Shown here: positions 54,594-63,982 of the stretch, piece after piece | How positions within the stretch are numbered: the first letter of the stretch is position 1 | How the letters are laid out: every line of letters begins with the position of its first letter | From: Streptococcus sp. oral taxon 058 str. F0407 | Lineage (GTDB): Bacteria > Bacillota > Bacilli > Lactobacillales > Streptococcaceae | DNA length: 64,000 bases | NCBI RefSeq assembly: GCF_000235485.1 | Contig: NZ_JH378879.1 | Coordinates: 33,715 to 97,714, forward strand | Direction: 5' to 3' | Translations under genes and position numbers: made by a program | The notes under the pieces: model-generated | The model's input: only the letters and a program-made list of their open reading frames with translations | Databases searched by the model: none | What the model was told of the DNA's origin: nothing

Positions 54594-55301
54594 ATGGAGT
54601 TTCGTTTAGATAAAAGTTTGTATGACTTGGGGATCAAGAATGTCGTGATTGGTATTGCTAAAAACGTCGATTCTCACGCTGCGTTGCCTCTTGCTTTTCT
54701 GAAAAAGAAAGAGGAGAGGGAGAAATGGGCGCTAGAGTGTGATGTAAAAGAAGTTCAAGAGTCTCCTGTTATCCAAGGTTATAGGCAGTTGCTCCAGCGA
54801 GTTGGGCGTAGCGTCAAGAAAAATCCACCGACAGTGGTTGCCCTCATTCGCAATATCCAGCATCGTGGCTCCCTCCCTCACATCAACAGTATCATCGATA
54901 TCTACAATGTAGAGACGCTTTCTTCTTTGCTGGCGATTGGTGGGCATGATTTGGATAAGATTGGGGAAAAGATAGAGTTTTCTGTTAGCCAAAGGGAGGA
55001 CATTTTCCTACCTATCTTGTCAACGGAGAAGCATGTTGCACAGACGGACTATGTTTATCGGGATGAAAATGGAGTTTTAGCTTGGCTGGATGTTCGCGAT
55101 AGTGAACATTACAAATTTGATGAAGATACAAAAAATGCTATTTTCATCATTCAAGGTAATGAAAATACCTCGGTAGAAATGCGTATAGAAGCGTTAGAAG
55201 AAATTGAAAAGGATTTGGCTGCTTGCATGCCGGATTTGCAGTTTGAAAAGAAAGTCATTTCTCTTGAAGAAAACCGCACGGTGGTTCAGGACATTTACTG
55301 A
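54594..55301 (+). CDS. B3/B4 tRNA-binding-domain protein
   Basis: 235 residues from the ATG at 54,594 (AAAGGAGG nine bases upstream). Standalone B3/B4 domain, the same fold that gives the editing site of the phenylalanyl-tRNA synthetase beta subunit: VVIGIAKNVDSHAALPLAFL, YRQLLQRVGRSVKKNPPTVVALIRNI, LPHINSIIDIYNVETLSSLLAIGGHDLDKI and a C-terminal AWLDVRDSEHYKFDEDTKNAIFIIQGN. Such free-standing homologues may clear mischarged tRNA or act in amino-acid-related metabolism; function unproven. Monocistronic between two terminators or attached to the small ORF behind it. Confidence 0.85.
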   Translation: MEFRLDKSLYDLGIKNVVIGIAKNVDSHAALPLAFLKKKEEREKWALECDVKEVQESPVIQGYRQLLQRVGRSVKKNPPTVVALIRNIQHRGSLPHINSIIDIYNVETLSSLLAIGGHDLDKIGEKIEFSVSQREDIFLPILSTEKHVAQTDYVYRDENGVLAWLDVRDSEHYKFDEDTKNAIFIIQGNENTSVEMRIEALEEIEKDLAACMPDLQFEKKVISLEENRTVVQDIY

Positions 55302-55349
55302 GTTTTATAGTACCCACTTTATGGTATGCAAACAAAGGAGGAAAGTGCC

Positions 55350-55469
55350 ATGAAGTCCAATGTTTGGATCAAGGACAAGTGGTACTATCTGGATTCTTCA
55401 GGTAAGATGCTTCGCAATACCTACACACCTGATGGCTATTATGTCGGCAACTCAGGTGCTTGGCAATAA
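55350..55469 (+). CDS. 39-residue orphan choline-binding repeat
   Basis: Too short for standard gene callers. After AAAGGAGG, an ATG opens 39 codons that read as about one and a half choline-binding (CW_binding_1) repeats: VWIKDKWYYLDSSGKM, then DGYYVGNSGAW, and stop. The repeat spacing and the WYYL and GYYV aromatic residues that make the choline box are kept. There is no signal peptide. It is either the 3' remnant of a lost choline-binding protein that has acquired a start, or a real micro-protein; the good ribosome site argues for translation. Confidence 0.6.
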   Translation: MKSNVWIKDKWYYLDSSGKMLRNTYTPDGYYVGNSGAWQ

Positions 55470-55477
55470 GAATGAGA

Positions 55478-55511
55478 AGTCCTTTTCCTCTTACTAAGGG
55501 AAGGGGATTTT
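55478..55511 (+). terminator. Terminator after the choline-binding repeat ORF
   Basis: GTCCTTTTCC / GGGAAGGGGAT with G-U pairs and TTTTT. Confidence 0.6.
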
Positions 55512-55538
55512 TACTTGCCCTAATCCATGTTTCCTCAT

Positions 55539-55567
55539 TTGTCCTAAAGCCCTTTTTGTGTTACAAT
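55539..55567 (+). promoter_or_regulatory. Promoter of the DUF4651-thioredoxin-ytpR genes
   Basis: TTGTCC (55,539-55,544), 17-nt spacer, extended -10 TGTTACAAT (55,559-55,567). The -10 overlaps an in-frame ATG at 55,566, so that ATG cannot be the start; the expected +1 falls at or one base before the ATG at 55,575. Confidence 0.7.
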
Positions 55568-55574
55568 GAAAGGT

Positions 55575-55865
55575 ATGAAAGCTAAGAAATTATGGATGAC
55601 TGGCTTGACTGTGGCTGGTCTAAGTGCCCTTGCTTTGGGTGCCAAAAAAGCAACAGATCATCACAAACTCATGAAGACTCAGGAAGAGTTGACAGCGATT
55701 GTACGAGACTATTTCTCAGATATGGGAGAGATTGCGACACTCTATGTTCAAGTTTACGAAAGTAGTCTAGAGCGACTCGTCGGAGGAGTCATTTTCGAGG
55801 ATGGTCGTCACTATACCTTTGTCTACGAAAATGAAGATCTGGTCTATGAGGAGGAAGTCTTATGA
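55575..55865 (+). CDS. DUF4651 protein, probably translated from a leaderless mRNA
   Basis: 96 residues from the ATG at 55,575. An N-terminal hydrophobic segment (WMTGLTVAGLSALALGA) anchors it in the membrane. The rest is a small, acidic alpha/beta domain (EELTAIVRDYFSDMGEIATLYVQVYES, GGVIFEDGRHYTFVYENEDLVYEEEVL), matching the streptococcal DUF4651 family of unknown role. The upstream ATG at 55,566 lies inside the -10 box, and the predicted transcription start coincides with this ATG. The stop overlaps the thioredoxin-like start by ATGA. Confidence 0.8.
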   Translation: MKAKKLWMTGLTVAGLSALALGAKKATDHHKLMKTQEELTAIVRDYFSDMGEIATLYVQVYESSLERLVGGVIFEDGRHYTFVYENEDLVYEEEVL

Positions 55866-56179
55866 TTACTCCTGGTAGTATAGAAGAACTCGCAGGTTTT
55901 GTCGAGCAGGATGGCAAGAAGGTCTTTCTTTTTGTGGCGGACTGGTGTGGCGATTGTCGTTATATCTATCCAGCCTTGCCAGAGATTGAGGAGACCAATC
56001 CAGAGTTCACCTTTATTCGAGTAGACCGAGACCGGTATATGGATCTGGCTAAACTCTGGGATGTTTACGGAATTCCTAGCCTTGTTGTGCTAGAAAAGGA
56101 CAAGGAAATCGGTCGTTTTGTCAATCGCAACCGTAAAAGCAAGGAAGAAATTAACGACTTTTTAGCAGGACTGAAATAG
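55862..56179 (+). CDS. Thioredoxin-like protein
   Basis: 105 residues, a minimal thioredoxin fold with a WCGDC active site (VADWCGDCRYIYPALPEIE, about residue 31) instead of the classic WCGPC, and the cis-Pro in YGIPSLVVLE. It probably reduces disulfides in a specific partner; the Asp in the active site changes the redox potential relative to housekeeping TrxA. No signal peptide. Coupled by ATGA to the membrane protein upstream, which may be its partner. S. pneumoniae has the same gene pair next to ytpR and ssbB. Confidence 0.88.
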   Translation: MITPGSIEELAGFVEQDGKKVFLFVADWCGDCRYIYPALPEIEETNPEFTFIRVDRDRYMDLAKLWDVYGIPSLVVLEKDKEIGRFVNRNRKSKEEINDFLAGLK

Positions 56180-56193
56180 GAGAAAAGGAAACA

Positions 56194-56820
56194 ATGATTT
56201 TTACATATAACAAAGAACATGTAGGTGATGTCCTTATGGTCATCGTGAAAAACAGCGGAGATGCCAAATTGGACGTGGAGCGTAAAGGCAAGGTAGCCCG
56301 TGTTTTCCTCAAAGAAAATGGGGAAACAGTGGCTTGGAATATTTTTGAAGTTTCAAGTTTGTTTGAGATTGCAGAGCGTGGTCAAGTCTTTTTATCAGAT
56401 GAGCAAGTCGCTCGTTTAAACCAAGAGTTGCAGTCTGAAGGTTTTATAGAAGAGATTATCAACGATAAGGAACCTAAGTTTGTTGTTGGTGAGATTGTCG
56501 AGATGGTAGCTCACCCAGATAGCGATCACCTCAATATCTGCCAAGTTGCAGTCGCGAGTGATAAGACGGTGCAAATCGTTGCTGGAGCTCCTAATGCGCG
56601 TCTTGGCTTGAAAACCATTGTAGCTCTTCCTGGAGCGATGATGCCCAAAGGTAATCTCATTTTCCCAGGCGAACTTCGTGGCGAAAAGAGTTTTGGCATG
56701 ATGTGCAGCCCTCGTGAACTTGCCTTGCCAAATGCTCCGCAAAAACGTGGGGTTATTGAATTATCAGAAGACCAAGTTGTCGGAACTCCATTTGACCCAG
56801 CTAAGCACTGGACTGCCTAA
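56194..56820 (+). CDS. ytpR: YtpR family tRNA-binding protein
   Basis: 208 residues. An N-terminal DUF4479 domain (about 1-90) is joined to an OB-fold EMAP-II/Arc1p-type tRNA-binding domain (about 95-200: FVVGEIVEMVAHPDSDHLNICQVAV, IVAGAPNARLGLKTIVALPGAMMPKG, SFGMMCSPRELAL), the same module found at the N-terminus of PheT. It is conserved in Firmicutes; the cellular role is unclear. Start after AGGAGAAAAGG; 14 nt behind the thioredoxin-like gene, so likely the same transcript. Confidence 0.92.
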   Translation: MIFTYNKEHVGDVLMVIVKNSGDAKLDVERKGKVARVFLKENGETVAWNIFEVSSLFEIAERGQVFLSDEQVARLNQELQSEGFIEEIINDKEPKFVVGEIVEMVAHPDSDHLNICQVAVASDKTVQIVAGAPNARLGLKTIVALPGAMMPKGNLIFPGELRGEKSFGMMCSPRELALPNAPQKRGVIELSEDQVVGTPFDPAKHWTA

Positions 56821-56861
56821 GAAGTTGTCAGTATCTGATACACCAGATAGGAGGGAATAAA

Positions 56862-57623
56862 ATGGCAAAAAATGTTGTGATTACAGGAGCGACATCAGGA
56901 ATTGGTGAAGCGATTGCGCGTGCTTATCTGGATCAGGGTGAGAATGTCGTCCTAACTGGACGACGGACAGACAGACTAGAAGCCCTCAAATCAGAATTTG
57001 CAGAAACTTTTCCAAATCAAACGGTTTGGACTTTCCCACTGGATGTCACGGATATGTCCATGGTAAAGACTGTCTGTGCAGATATTTTAGAAACGATAGG
57101 TCAGATTGATATCTTGGTCAATAACGCTGGCTTAGCTCTTGGCTTGGCACCCTATCAGGACTATGAAGAGTTGGATATGTTGACCATGTTGGATACCAAT
57201 GTCAAAGGTTTGATGGCAGTCACTCGCTCTTTCTTGCCAGCAATGGTGAAAGCCAATCAAGGACATATCATTAATATGGGCTCTACTGCAGGAATCTACG
57301 CCTATGCTGGTGCCGCTGTTTATTCAGCGACCAAGGCTGCGGTTAAGACTTTTTCAGATGGACTGCGAATTGATACCATCGCAACGGATATCAAGGTGAC
57401 AACCATTCAACCTGGAATTGTTGAAACAGATTTTTCTACGGTACGTTTTCATGGTGACAAAGAGCGGGCTGCGACGGTTTATCAGGGAATCGAAGCCTTG
57501 CAGGCACAAGACATCGCAGACACAGTAGTCTATGTGACCAGTCAACCCCGTCGTGTGCAGATTACAGATGTGACCATTATGGCCAATCAACAGGCGACAG
57601 GATTTATGGTTCATAAAAAGTAA
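56862..57623 (+). CDS. SDR family NAD(P)-dependent oxidoreductase
   Basis: 253 residues, classical short-chain dehydrogenase: cofactor motif TGATSGIGEAIA (residues 8-19), Arg pair in LTGRRTDRL favouring NADP(H), NNAGLALG, and catalytic Ser-Tyr-Lys in NMGSTAGIYAYAGAAVYSATKAAV (Y and K spaced YSATK). Relatives (YdfG) oxidise serine, allo-threonine or 3-hydroxy acids, but the substrate cannot be read from sequence. AGGAGGG supports the start. A terminator separates it from ssbB. Confidence 0.9.
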   Translation: MAKNVVITGATSGIGEAIARAYLDQGENVVLTGRRTDRLEALKSEFAETFPNQTVWTFPLDVTDMSMVKTVCADILETIGQIDILVNNAGLALGLAPYQDYEELDMLTMLDTNVKGLMAVTRSFLPAMVKANQGHIINMGSTAGIYAYAGAAVYSATKAAVKTFSDGLRIDTIATDIKVTTIQPGIVETDFSTVRFHGDKERAATVYQGIEALQAQDIADTVVYVTSQPRRVQITDVTIMANQQATGFMVHKK

Positions 57624-57636
57624 AAAATTTCCTCGA

Positions 57637-57664
57637 AAAGTTACGAATTTCTGTAACTTTTTTT
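57637..57664 (+). terminator. Terminator of the SDR gene
   Basis: AAAGTTAC-gaatttct-GTAACTTT followed by TTTT. Confidence 0.85.
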
Positions 57665-57671
57665 GATTTCC

Positions 57672-57679
57672 TGCGAATA
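57672..57679 (+). promoter_or_regulatory. Combox (ComX/SigX promoter) of ssbB
   Basis: TGCGAATA, one base from the TACGAATA combox, preceded by a T-rich tract and 20 nt before the ssbB start. It places ssbB in the competence regulon, as in S. pneumoniae. Confidence 0.8.
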
Positions 57680-57699
57680 GATAAGTGGGAGGATGAAAA

Positions 57700-58095
57700 A
57701 TGTATAATAAAGTTATCATGATTGGGCGCTTGACGTCTACACCAGAATTGCACAAAACTAACAATGACAAGTCAGTAGCACGCGCAACTATTGTTGTGAA
57801 TCGTCGTTACAAAGACCAAAATGGGGAACGTGAAGCCGACTTTGTCAATCTGGTTCTTTGGGGTAAATTGGCCGAAACCTTGGCAAGTTACGCGACTAAA
57901 GGCAGTCTCATTTCTGTTGATGGGGAGTTACGTACCCGTCGCTACGAGAAAAATGGCCAGACCAACTATGTGACCGAAGTTCTCGTGACAGGATTCCAAC
58001 TCTTGGAAAGCCGCGCCCAACGTGCCATGCGTGAAAATAATGCGGGACAGGATTTGGCGGATTTGGTTTTGGAAGAGGAGGAATTGCCATTTTAA
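57700..58095 (+). CDS. ssbB: Competence-induced single-strand DNA-binding protein SsbB
   Basis: 131 residues, shorter than the housekeeping Ssb (~156-160) and lacking its long Gly/Gln-rich tail. The OB fold shows MYNKVIMIGRLTSTPELH, RATIVVNRRYKDQNGEREADFVNLVLWGKLAETLA and LRTRRYEKNGQTNYVTEV; the C-terminus ends in the conserved acidic LEEEELPF tip that binds partner proteins. SsbB protects incoming transforming DNA. GGGAGGATG supports the start. Confidence 0.93.
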   Translation: MYNKVIMIGRLTSTPELHKTNNDKSVARATIVVNRRYKDQNGEREADFVNLVLWGKLAETLASYATKGSLISVDGELRTRRYEKNGQTNYVTEVLVTGFQLLESRAQRAMRENNAGQDLADLVLEEEELPF

Positions 58096-58101
58096 GTATA
58101 G

Positions 58102-58130
58102 AAAAGCCTGAGTAGATCTTAGGCTTTTTT
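58102..58130 (+). terminator. Terminator of ssbB
   Basis: AAAAGCCTGAG-tagat-CTTAGGCTTTTTT. Confidence 0.85.
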
Positions 58131-58155
58131 ATGTTGAGAAAGTCAGACTTTTTTC

Positions 58156-58221
58156 TTGACTATTTCTGACCAAGTGATACAATAGAATTATAAATTAGCA
58201 CTCAAATATAAAGAGTGCTAA
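58156..58221 (+). promoter_or_regulatory. Promoter and CIRCE operator of groESL
   Basis: TTGACT (58,156-58,161), 16-nt spacer, TGATACAAT (-10 at 58,178-58,183), then a perfect CIRCE TTAGCACTC-N9-GAGTGCTAA at 58,195-58,221. HrcA bound here would block initiation. Confidence 0.93.
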
Positions 58222-58251
58222 TAATATGTATTTCATCATGGAGGAAAGCAA

Positions 58252-58536
58252 ATGTTGAAACCATTAGGAGACCGTGTGGTCTTGAGAATTGAAGAAAAAG
58301 AACAAACTGTTGGAGGTTTTGTCCTCGCAGGTTCAGCCCAAGAAAAAACAAAAACAGCCCAAGTTGTTGCTACAGGACAAGGTGTTCGTACCTTGAATGG
58401 TGACTTGGTAGCTCCAAGTGTTAAGCCTGGAGACCGTGTCTTAGTTGAAGCCCATGCAGGCCTTGATGTCAAAGATGGCGATGAGAAGTACATCATCGTA
58501 GGCGAAGCTAACATCTTAGCTATCATTGAAGAATAG
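58252..58536 (+). CDS. groES: Co-chaperonin GroES
   Basis: 94 residues. Seven-fold lid of the GroEL cage. [40 protein letters not shown] contains the mobile loop (VGGFVL, which replaces the common GGIVL) that docks into Gro[35 protein letters not shown] closes the dome. GGAGGAAAG precedes the ATG. First gene of the HrcA-regulated pair. Confidence 0.97.
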   Translation: MLKPLGDRVVLRIEEKEQTVGGFVLAGSAQEKTKTAQVVATGQGVRTLNGDLVAPSVKPGDRVLVEAHAGLDVKDGDEKYIIVGEANILAIIEE

Positions 58537-60174
<1,638 letters not shown>

Positions 60175-60195
60175 AAGTAACTTATAAAAAAACAC

Positions 60196-60224
60196 AAAAG
60201 GAGGGAAGACGCATCCCTCCTTTT
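60196..60224 (+). terminator. Terminator of groESL
   Basis: AAAAGGAGGGA-agacgca-TCCCTCCTTTT. Confidence 0.9.
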
Positions 60225-60247
60225 AAGTTTTTCTCTCCTAAATAGAT

Positions 60248-60276
60248 TTGAGCTCTCCTAACTTATATGATAAAAT
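60248..60276 (+). promoter_or_regulatory. Promoter of queH
   Basis: TTGAGC (60,248-60,253), 17-nt spacer, TGATAAAAT (-10 at 60,271-60,276). Confidence 0.65.
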
Positions 60277-60299
60277 AAGACTAGAAAAAGGAGAAGAAC

Positions 60300-61067
60300 A
60301 TGATTGATGTAGAAGAAATTCTGAGCAAGATGAATCCCAATCAGAAGATTAATTATGACCGTGTTATGCAGAAAATGGTTCAGGTTTGGGAAAAAAATGA
60401 GCAACGTCCAACTATTCTCATGCATGTTTGCTGTGCTCCTTGTAGTACCTACACCCTGGAGTACCTGACCAAGTACGCTGATGTGACTATCTATTTTGCC
60501 AATTCCAATATCCATCCCAAGGCGGAATACCACAAGCGGGCTTACGTCACCAAGAAATTTGTCAGTGATTTCAATGAGCGAACAGGAAATACGGTCCAGT
60601 ATTTAGAAGCCCCATATGAACCCAATGAATACCGGAAGTTAGTTAGAGGACTAGAAGAAGAACCCGAAGGTGGTGACCGTTGCAAGGTGTGCTTTGACTA
60701 CCGTCTGGACAAAACAGCGCAAGTGGCTATGGATTTGGGCTTTGACTACTTTGGTTCAGCCTTGACCATCAGTCCCCATAAGAATTCTCAAACCATCAAC
60801 AGTATCGGAATTGATGTGCAAAAGATCTATACCACCCACTATCTCCCAAGTGATTTCAAGAAAAATCAAGGCTACAAGCGTTCGGTGGAGATGTGCGAGG
60901 AGTATGATATTTATCGTCAATGTTATTGTGGATGTGTCTATGCGGCTCAAGCCCAAAACATTGATCTTGTTCAGGTTAAGAAGGATGCCACGGCTTTCTT
61001 ATTGGATAAGGATGTTGAAAAAGACTACTCCCACATCAAGTTTACTGTTACTAAATTAGATATATAG
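60300..61067 (+). CDS. queH: Epoxyqueuosine reductase QueH
   Basis: 255 residues. QueH performs the last step of queuosine synthesis in tRNA wobble position 34, as a non-homologous replacement of the cobalamin enzyme QueG. The DUF208 cysteine pattern is intact: MHVCCAPCSTYTL (about residues 41-53), GGDRCKVCFDYRLDKTA, and RQCYCGCVYA, supplying ligands for a 4Fe-4S cluster and a second iron. SALTISPHKNSQTIN is also conserved. AAAGGAG precedes the ATG. Monocistronic. Confidence 0.93.
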   Translation: MIDVEEILSKMNPNQKINYDRVMQKMVQVWEKNEQRPTILMHVCCAPCSTYTLEYLTKYADVTIYFANSNIHPKAEYHKRAYVTKKFVSDFNERTGNTVQYLEAPYEPNEYRKLVRGLEEEPEGGDRCKVCFDYRLDKTAQVAMDLGFDYFGSALTISPHKNSQTINSIGIDVQKIYTTHYLPSDFKKNQGYKRSVEMCEEYDIYRQCYCGCVYAAQAQNIDLVQVKKDATAFLLDKDVEKDYSHIKFTVTKLDI

Positions 61068-61072
61068 AAATC

Positions 61073-61097
61073 AACCCAGCTGAAAATCTGGGTTTTT
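61073..61097 (+). terminator. Terminator of queH
   Basis: AACCCAG-ctgaaaat-CTGGGTT with TTT. Confidence 0.85.
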
Positions 61098-61101
61098 CAA
61101 A

Positions 61102-61128
61102 TAAAAAAACCGGGGTTCTCACCCCAGT
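61102..61128 (-). terminator. Terminator of the ntdp gene
   Basis: Minus strand: CTGGGGT-gaga-ACCCCGG followed by a seven-T run. Confidence 0.85.
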
Positions 61129-61137
61129 TTGACAACT

Positions 61138-61671
61138 TTACCGATTCTTTAGTTCTATGTAGCGTTTGTACCAAATGTTGACATAGGCCTCTGAGAAAGG
61201 ACCGCGTCCATTGTTGATCCAATCAACAAGGATTTTAACATGCTCTTTCAAAATATAGTCTAAATCATCAGAATACTTCATTTTGCGTTTATGACGCTCA
61301 TACTCCTCAACGTCCAAGAGACGCTTTTCACCATCAGTGAAGACCTTGACATCCAAATCATAATCAATGTATTTCAGGGCTTCCTCATCTAGATAGTAAG
61401 GACTCGCCATATTGCAATAGTAGGAAATCCCATTATCACGAATCATGGCAATGATATTAAACCAATATTTTTTGTGAAAGTAAACAATAGCCGGTTCTCG
61501 AGTCACCCAACGACGACCGTCACTTTCGGTAACAAGTGTGTGGTCGTTGACGCCAATAATAGCGTTCTCTGTTGTTTTTAGTACCATGGTGTCCCGCCAA
61601 GTACGGTGGAGACTCCCATCATGCTTATAACTTTGAATTGTAATAAAGTCGCCTTCTTTTGGAAGTTTCAT
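61138..61671 (-). CDS. ntdp: Nucleoside tri-/diphosphate phosphatase, DUF402 family
   Basis: 177 residues. The DUF402 beta-barrel family member from Staphylococcus (Sa1684/Ntdp) hydrolyses GTP, UTP, GDP and UDP and affects virulence. Here [33 protein letters not shown] and [23 protein letters not shown] form the barrel, and [42 protein letters not shown] contains the Asp/Glu metal site. An extended -10 (TGATATAAT on the minus strand, 61,721-61,713) lies about 42 nt upstream. Single-gene unit. Confidence 0.88.
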   Translation of the reverse strand: MKLPKEGDFITIQSYKHDGSLHRTWRDTMVLKTTENAIIGVNDHTLVTESDGRRWVTREPAIVYFHKKYWFNIIAMIRDNGISYYCNMASPYYLDEEALKYIDYDLDVKVFTDGEKRLLDVEEYERHKRKMKYSDDLDYILKEHVKILVDWINNGRGPFSEAYVNIWYKRYIELKNR

Positions 61672-61712
61672 AACTAACCAACTTTCTACAATTTATAAGT
61701 TTATCGTTTACT

Positions 61713-61721
61713 ATTATATCA
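61713..61721 (-). promoter_or_regulatory. Extended -10 promoter of the ntdp gene
   Basis: Minus-strand TGATATAAT; no recognisable -35. Confidence 0.55.
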
Positions 61722-61759
61722 TAAATTGGTCTAATTTTTTTGAATTTTACATGAAAATG

Positions 61760-62536
61760 TTAAAGATATTCTCTGAGAGCGCTTGCTATATCCGAAAAAT
61801 CATAGCCTTTTCTAGCTAAAACTTGGGTTAAACGTTGCTTTAGTTCGTAACCTTCATATTTGCGAGCGTATTTGGTATATTGTTTGTCTAACTCTTTAAA
61901 AATGAGTTCTTGAGTCGTTTCTTGGTCAACTTGACTATCCAAGTCATCAAAGGCATTTGTAGCATCAGAATAGGAGAAGCCTTTGTTCGTCAAGTTTTGA
62001 ATAATCTTATCCTGCAAGGCACGAGCGGGAAGTTTTCCAGCGTATTTTTTAAGAAGTTTCTCCGCCACACGATGAGCAACCTCCGAAAAATCAGAATCCT
62101 TTAAAACATCTTCAATAGTTGATTTGGCAACTCCCTTTTGAGCAAGTTTCTGAGACAGCATATAAGGTCCCTTATCTCCAGAAAGTTGATTTGCATTGAT
62201 GATAGAGTAGGAATACTGACGATCATTAATCCAGTTATCTTCTTTAAGACTCGCGATAACTTGACTCGTGATTTTTTCATCAATATCATACTTTTTCAGA
62301 TACTCTCGCACTTCCTTTTCGGTTCGAGCCTTAAATGATAGATGGTAGAGGGCGAGATTCTTACCATAAGAGAACTGTGCAAAGTCCTGAATCTCGGTCA
62401 ATTCTTCCTTGCTAATGACCTTATCTTTAGACAACATAAAACGGACAATGGTATCTTCCGTGATATAAGAGGTTTGTTGATTATCTAGCTCCATCAAGTA
62501 GAGGCGTTTTTTCTTTTCAAGTTTTGTGATTTTCAT
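61760..62536 (-). CDS. recX: Recombination regulator RecX, likely leaderless mRNA
   Basis: 258 residues from the ATG at 62,536 ([20 protein letters not shown]); 30 more codons upstream are in frame but would run through the promoter. RecX binds RecA filaments and limits recombination. Three-helix repeats are apparent: [50 protein letters not shown], and two more toward the C-terminus ([21 protein letters not shown]), the long streptococcal form. There is no Shine-Dalgarno: the -10 TATAAT ends six bases before the ATG. Confidence 0.94.
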   Translation of the reverse strand: MKITKLEKKKRLYLMELDNQQTSYITEDTIVRFMLSKDKVISKEELTEIQDFAQFSYGKNLALYHLSFKARTEKEVREYLKKYDIDEKITSQVIASLKEDNWINDRQYSYSIINANQLSGDKGPYMLSQKLAQKGVAKSTIEDVLKDSDFSEVAHRVAEKLLKKYAGKLPARALQDKIIQNLTNKGFSYSDATNAFDDLDSQVDQETTQELIFKELDKQYTKYARKYEGYELKQRLTQVLARKGYDFSDIASALREYL

Positions 62537-62542
62537 AGTTCT

Positions 62543-62567
62543 ATTATACCCTAAAATGTGATAAGAT
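62543..62567. promoter_or_regulatory. Divergent promoters of recX and rlmD
   Basis: Minus strand TATAAT (62,548-62,543), exactly six bases before the recX ATG. Plus strand TGATAAGAT (-10 at 62,562-62,567), exactly six bases before the rlmD ATG. Both expected +1 positions coincide with the A of the start codon, and no ribosome site can precede either gene in its mRNA. Confidence 0.6.
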
Positions 62568-62573
62568 AGGGGT

Positions 62574-63944
62574 ATGAATCTGAAAGTCAAACAAAAAATA
62601 CCTTTAAAAATCAAGCGTATGGGCATTAATGGTGAGGGAATCGGATTTTATCAGAAGACCCTCGTTTTTGTGCCTGGAGCCCTCAAGGGAGAAGATATCT
62701 ATTGTCAGGTTACTTCTATTAAACGTAACTTTGTTGAAGCCAAATTGCTAAAGGTTAATAAAAAGTCTAAATTTCGAGTGGTACCAGCATGTACGATTTA
62801 TAATGAATGTGGTGGTTGCCAAATCATGCACCTTCACTATGATAAACAGTTAGAGTTCAAAACGGATTTGCTCCACCAAGCCTTGAAAAAATTTGCTCCT
62901 GCAGGATATGAAAATTATGAAATCCGTCCAACTATCGGAATGCAGGAACCAAAGTACTACCGTGCTAAGTTGCAATTTCAGACTCGAAAATTTAACAATC
63001 AGGTCAAGGCAGGTTTGTATGCGCAAAACTCTCATTACCTTGTCGAGTTGAAAGACTGCTTGGTGCAAGATAAGGAAACCCAGACGATTGCGAATCGCCT
63101 AGCTGAGCTTCTCACTTACCATCAAATCCCCATCACCGATGAGAGAAAAACGCTAGGTGTTCGTACCATCATGGTACGTCGAGCAAGAAAAACTGGACAA
63201 GTCCAGATTATCATCGTCACAAATCGTCAGCTTAATTTAAATCAACTAGTCAAAGATCTAGTCAAGGATTTTCCAGAAGTCGTCACAGTTGCGGTCAATA
63301 CAAATACAGCAAAAACAAGTGAAATCTATGGTGAAAAGACGGAAGTTATCTGGGGCCAAGAGAGTATTCAAGAAGGAGTACTCGACTATGAGTTTTCTCT
63401 CTCCCCCCGTGCCTTCTATCAGCTTAATCCTGAGCAAACCGAAATTCTCTATAGTGAAGCGGTTAAGGCTCTGGATGTTAGTGAAGAAGACCATCTGATT
63501 GATGCTTATTGTGGTGTCGGGACGATTGGATTCGCCTTTGCAAAGAAGGTCAAGAGCCTCAGAGGTATGGATATTATCCCAGAAGCCATTGAAGATGCCA
63601 AGCGAAATGCCCAAAAAATGGGATTTGACAACACCTATTATGAAGCAGGTACAGCTGAAGAGATTATTCCCCGCTGGTATCAAGAGGGCTATAGGGCCGA
63701 CGCTCTGATAGTCGACCCCCCTCGGACGGGTTTAGACGACAAATTATTAGATACGATCCTAACCTATGTACCGGAAAAAATGGTTTATGTATCTTGCAAT
63801 GTATCGACATTAGCGCGAGATTTGGTTAAACTAGTAAAAGTTTATGATCTCCAGTATATCCAGTCAGTCGATATGTTCCCACACACTGCACGGACAGAAG
63901 CAGTCGTTAAGTTAGTGAAGAAAAGAAAAAATCAAATTCACTGA
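62574..63944 (+). CDS. rlmD: 23S rRNA (uracil-C5)-methyltransferase RlmD/RumA
   Basis: 456 residues. Adds m5U to 23S rRNA (E. coli U1939 type). N-terminal TRAM domain (about 1-60, [25 protein letters not shown]), a cysteine cluster [10 protein letters not shown] for a 4Fe-4S site (about 75-84; the fourth ligand is probably C164 in KDCLVQ), and a Rossmann SAM domain with [22 protein letters not shown] and the catalytic Cys in [12 protein letters not shown]. The C-terminus has [13 protein letters not shown]. Divergent from recX; no Shine-Dalgarno precedes the ATG. Streptococci carry paralogues, so RlmD versus RlmCD is judged by similarity to the pneumococcal neighbour of recX. Confidence 0.93.
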   Translation: MNLKVKQKIPLKIKRMGINGEGIGFYQKTLVFVPGALKGEDIYCQVTSIKRNFVEAKLLKVNKKSKFRVVPACTIYNECGGCQIMHLHYDKQLEFKTDLLHQALKKFAPAGYENYEIRPTIGMQEPKYYRAKLQFQTRKFNNQVKAGLYAQNSHYLVELKDCLVQDKETQTIANRLAELLTYHQIPITDERKTLGVRTIMVRRARKTGQVQIIIVTNRQLNLNQLVKDLVKDFPEVVTVAVNTNTAKTSEIYGEKTEVIWGQESIQEGVLDYEFSLSPRAFYQLNPEQTEILYSEAVKALDVSEEDHLIDAYCGVGTIGFAFAKKVKSLRGMDIIPEAIEDAKRNAQKMGFDNTYYEAGTAEEIIPRWYQEGYRADALIVDPPRTGLDDKLLDTILTYVPEKMVYVSCNVSTLARDLVKLVKVYDLQYIQSVDMFPHTARTEAVVKLVKKRKNQIH

Positions 63945-63954
63945 AAAAAAGTTC

Positions 63955-63982
63955 TTGACAAAGGAAAAAAAGTAGGTATAAT
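63955..63982 (+). promoter_or_regulatory. Strong promoter at the right edge
   Basis: TTGACA (63,955-63,960), 16-nt A-rich spacer, TATAAT (63,977-63,982). The gene it serves lies beyond the window. Confidence 0.85.

Noticed and set aside
57641..57648. TTACGAAT in the SDR terminator loop as a second combox
   Set aside because: It lies within the terminator hairpin and lacks the last consensus base; the TGCGAATA at 57,672 has the proper distance to ssbB.
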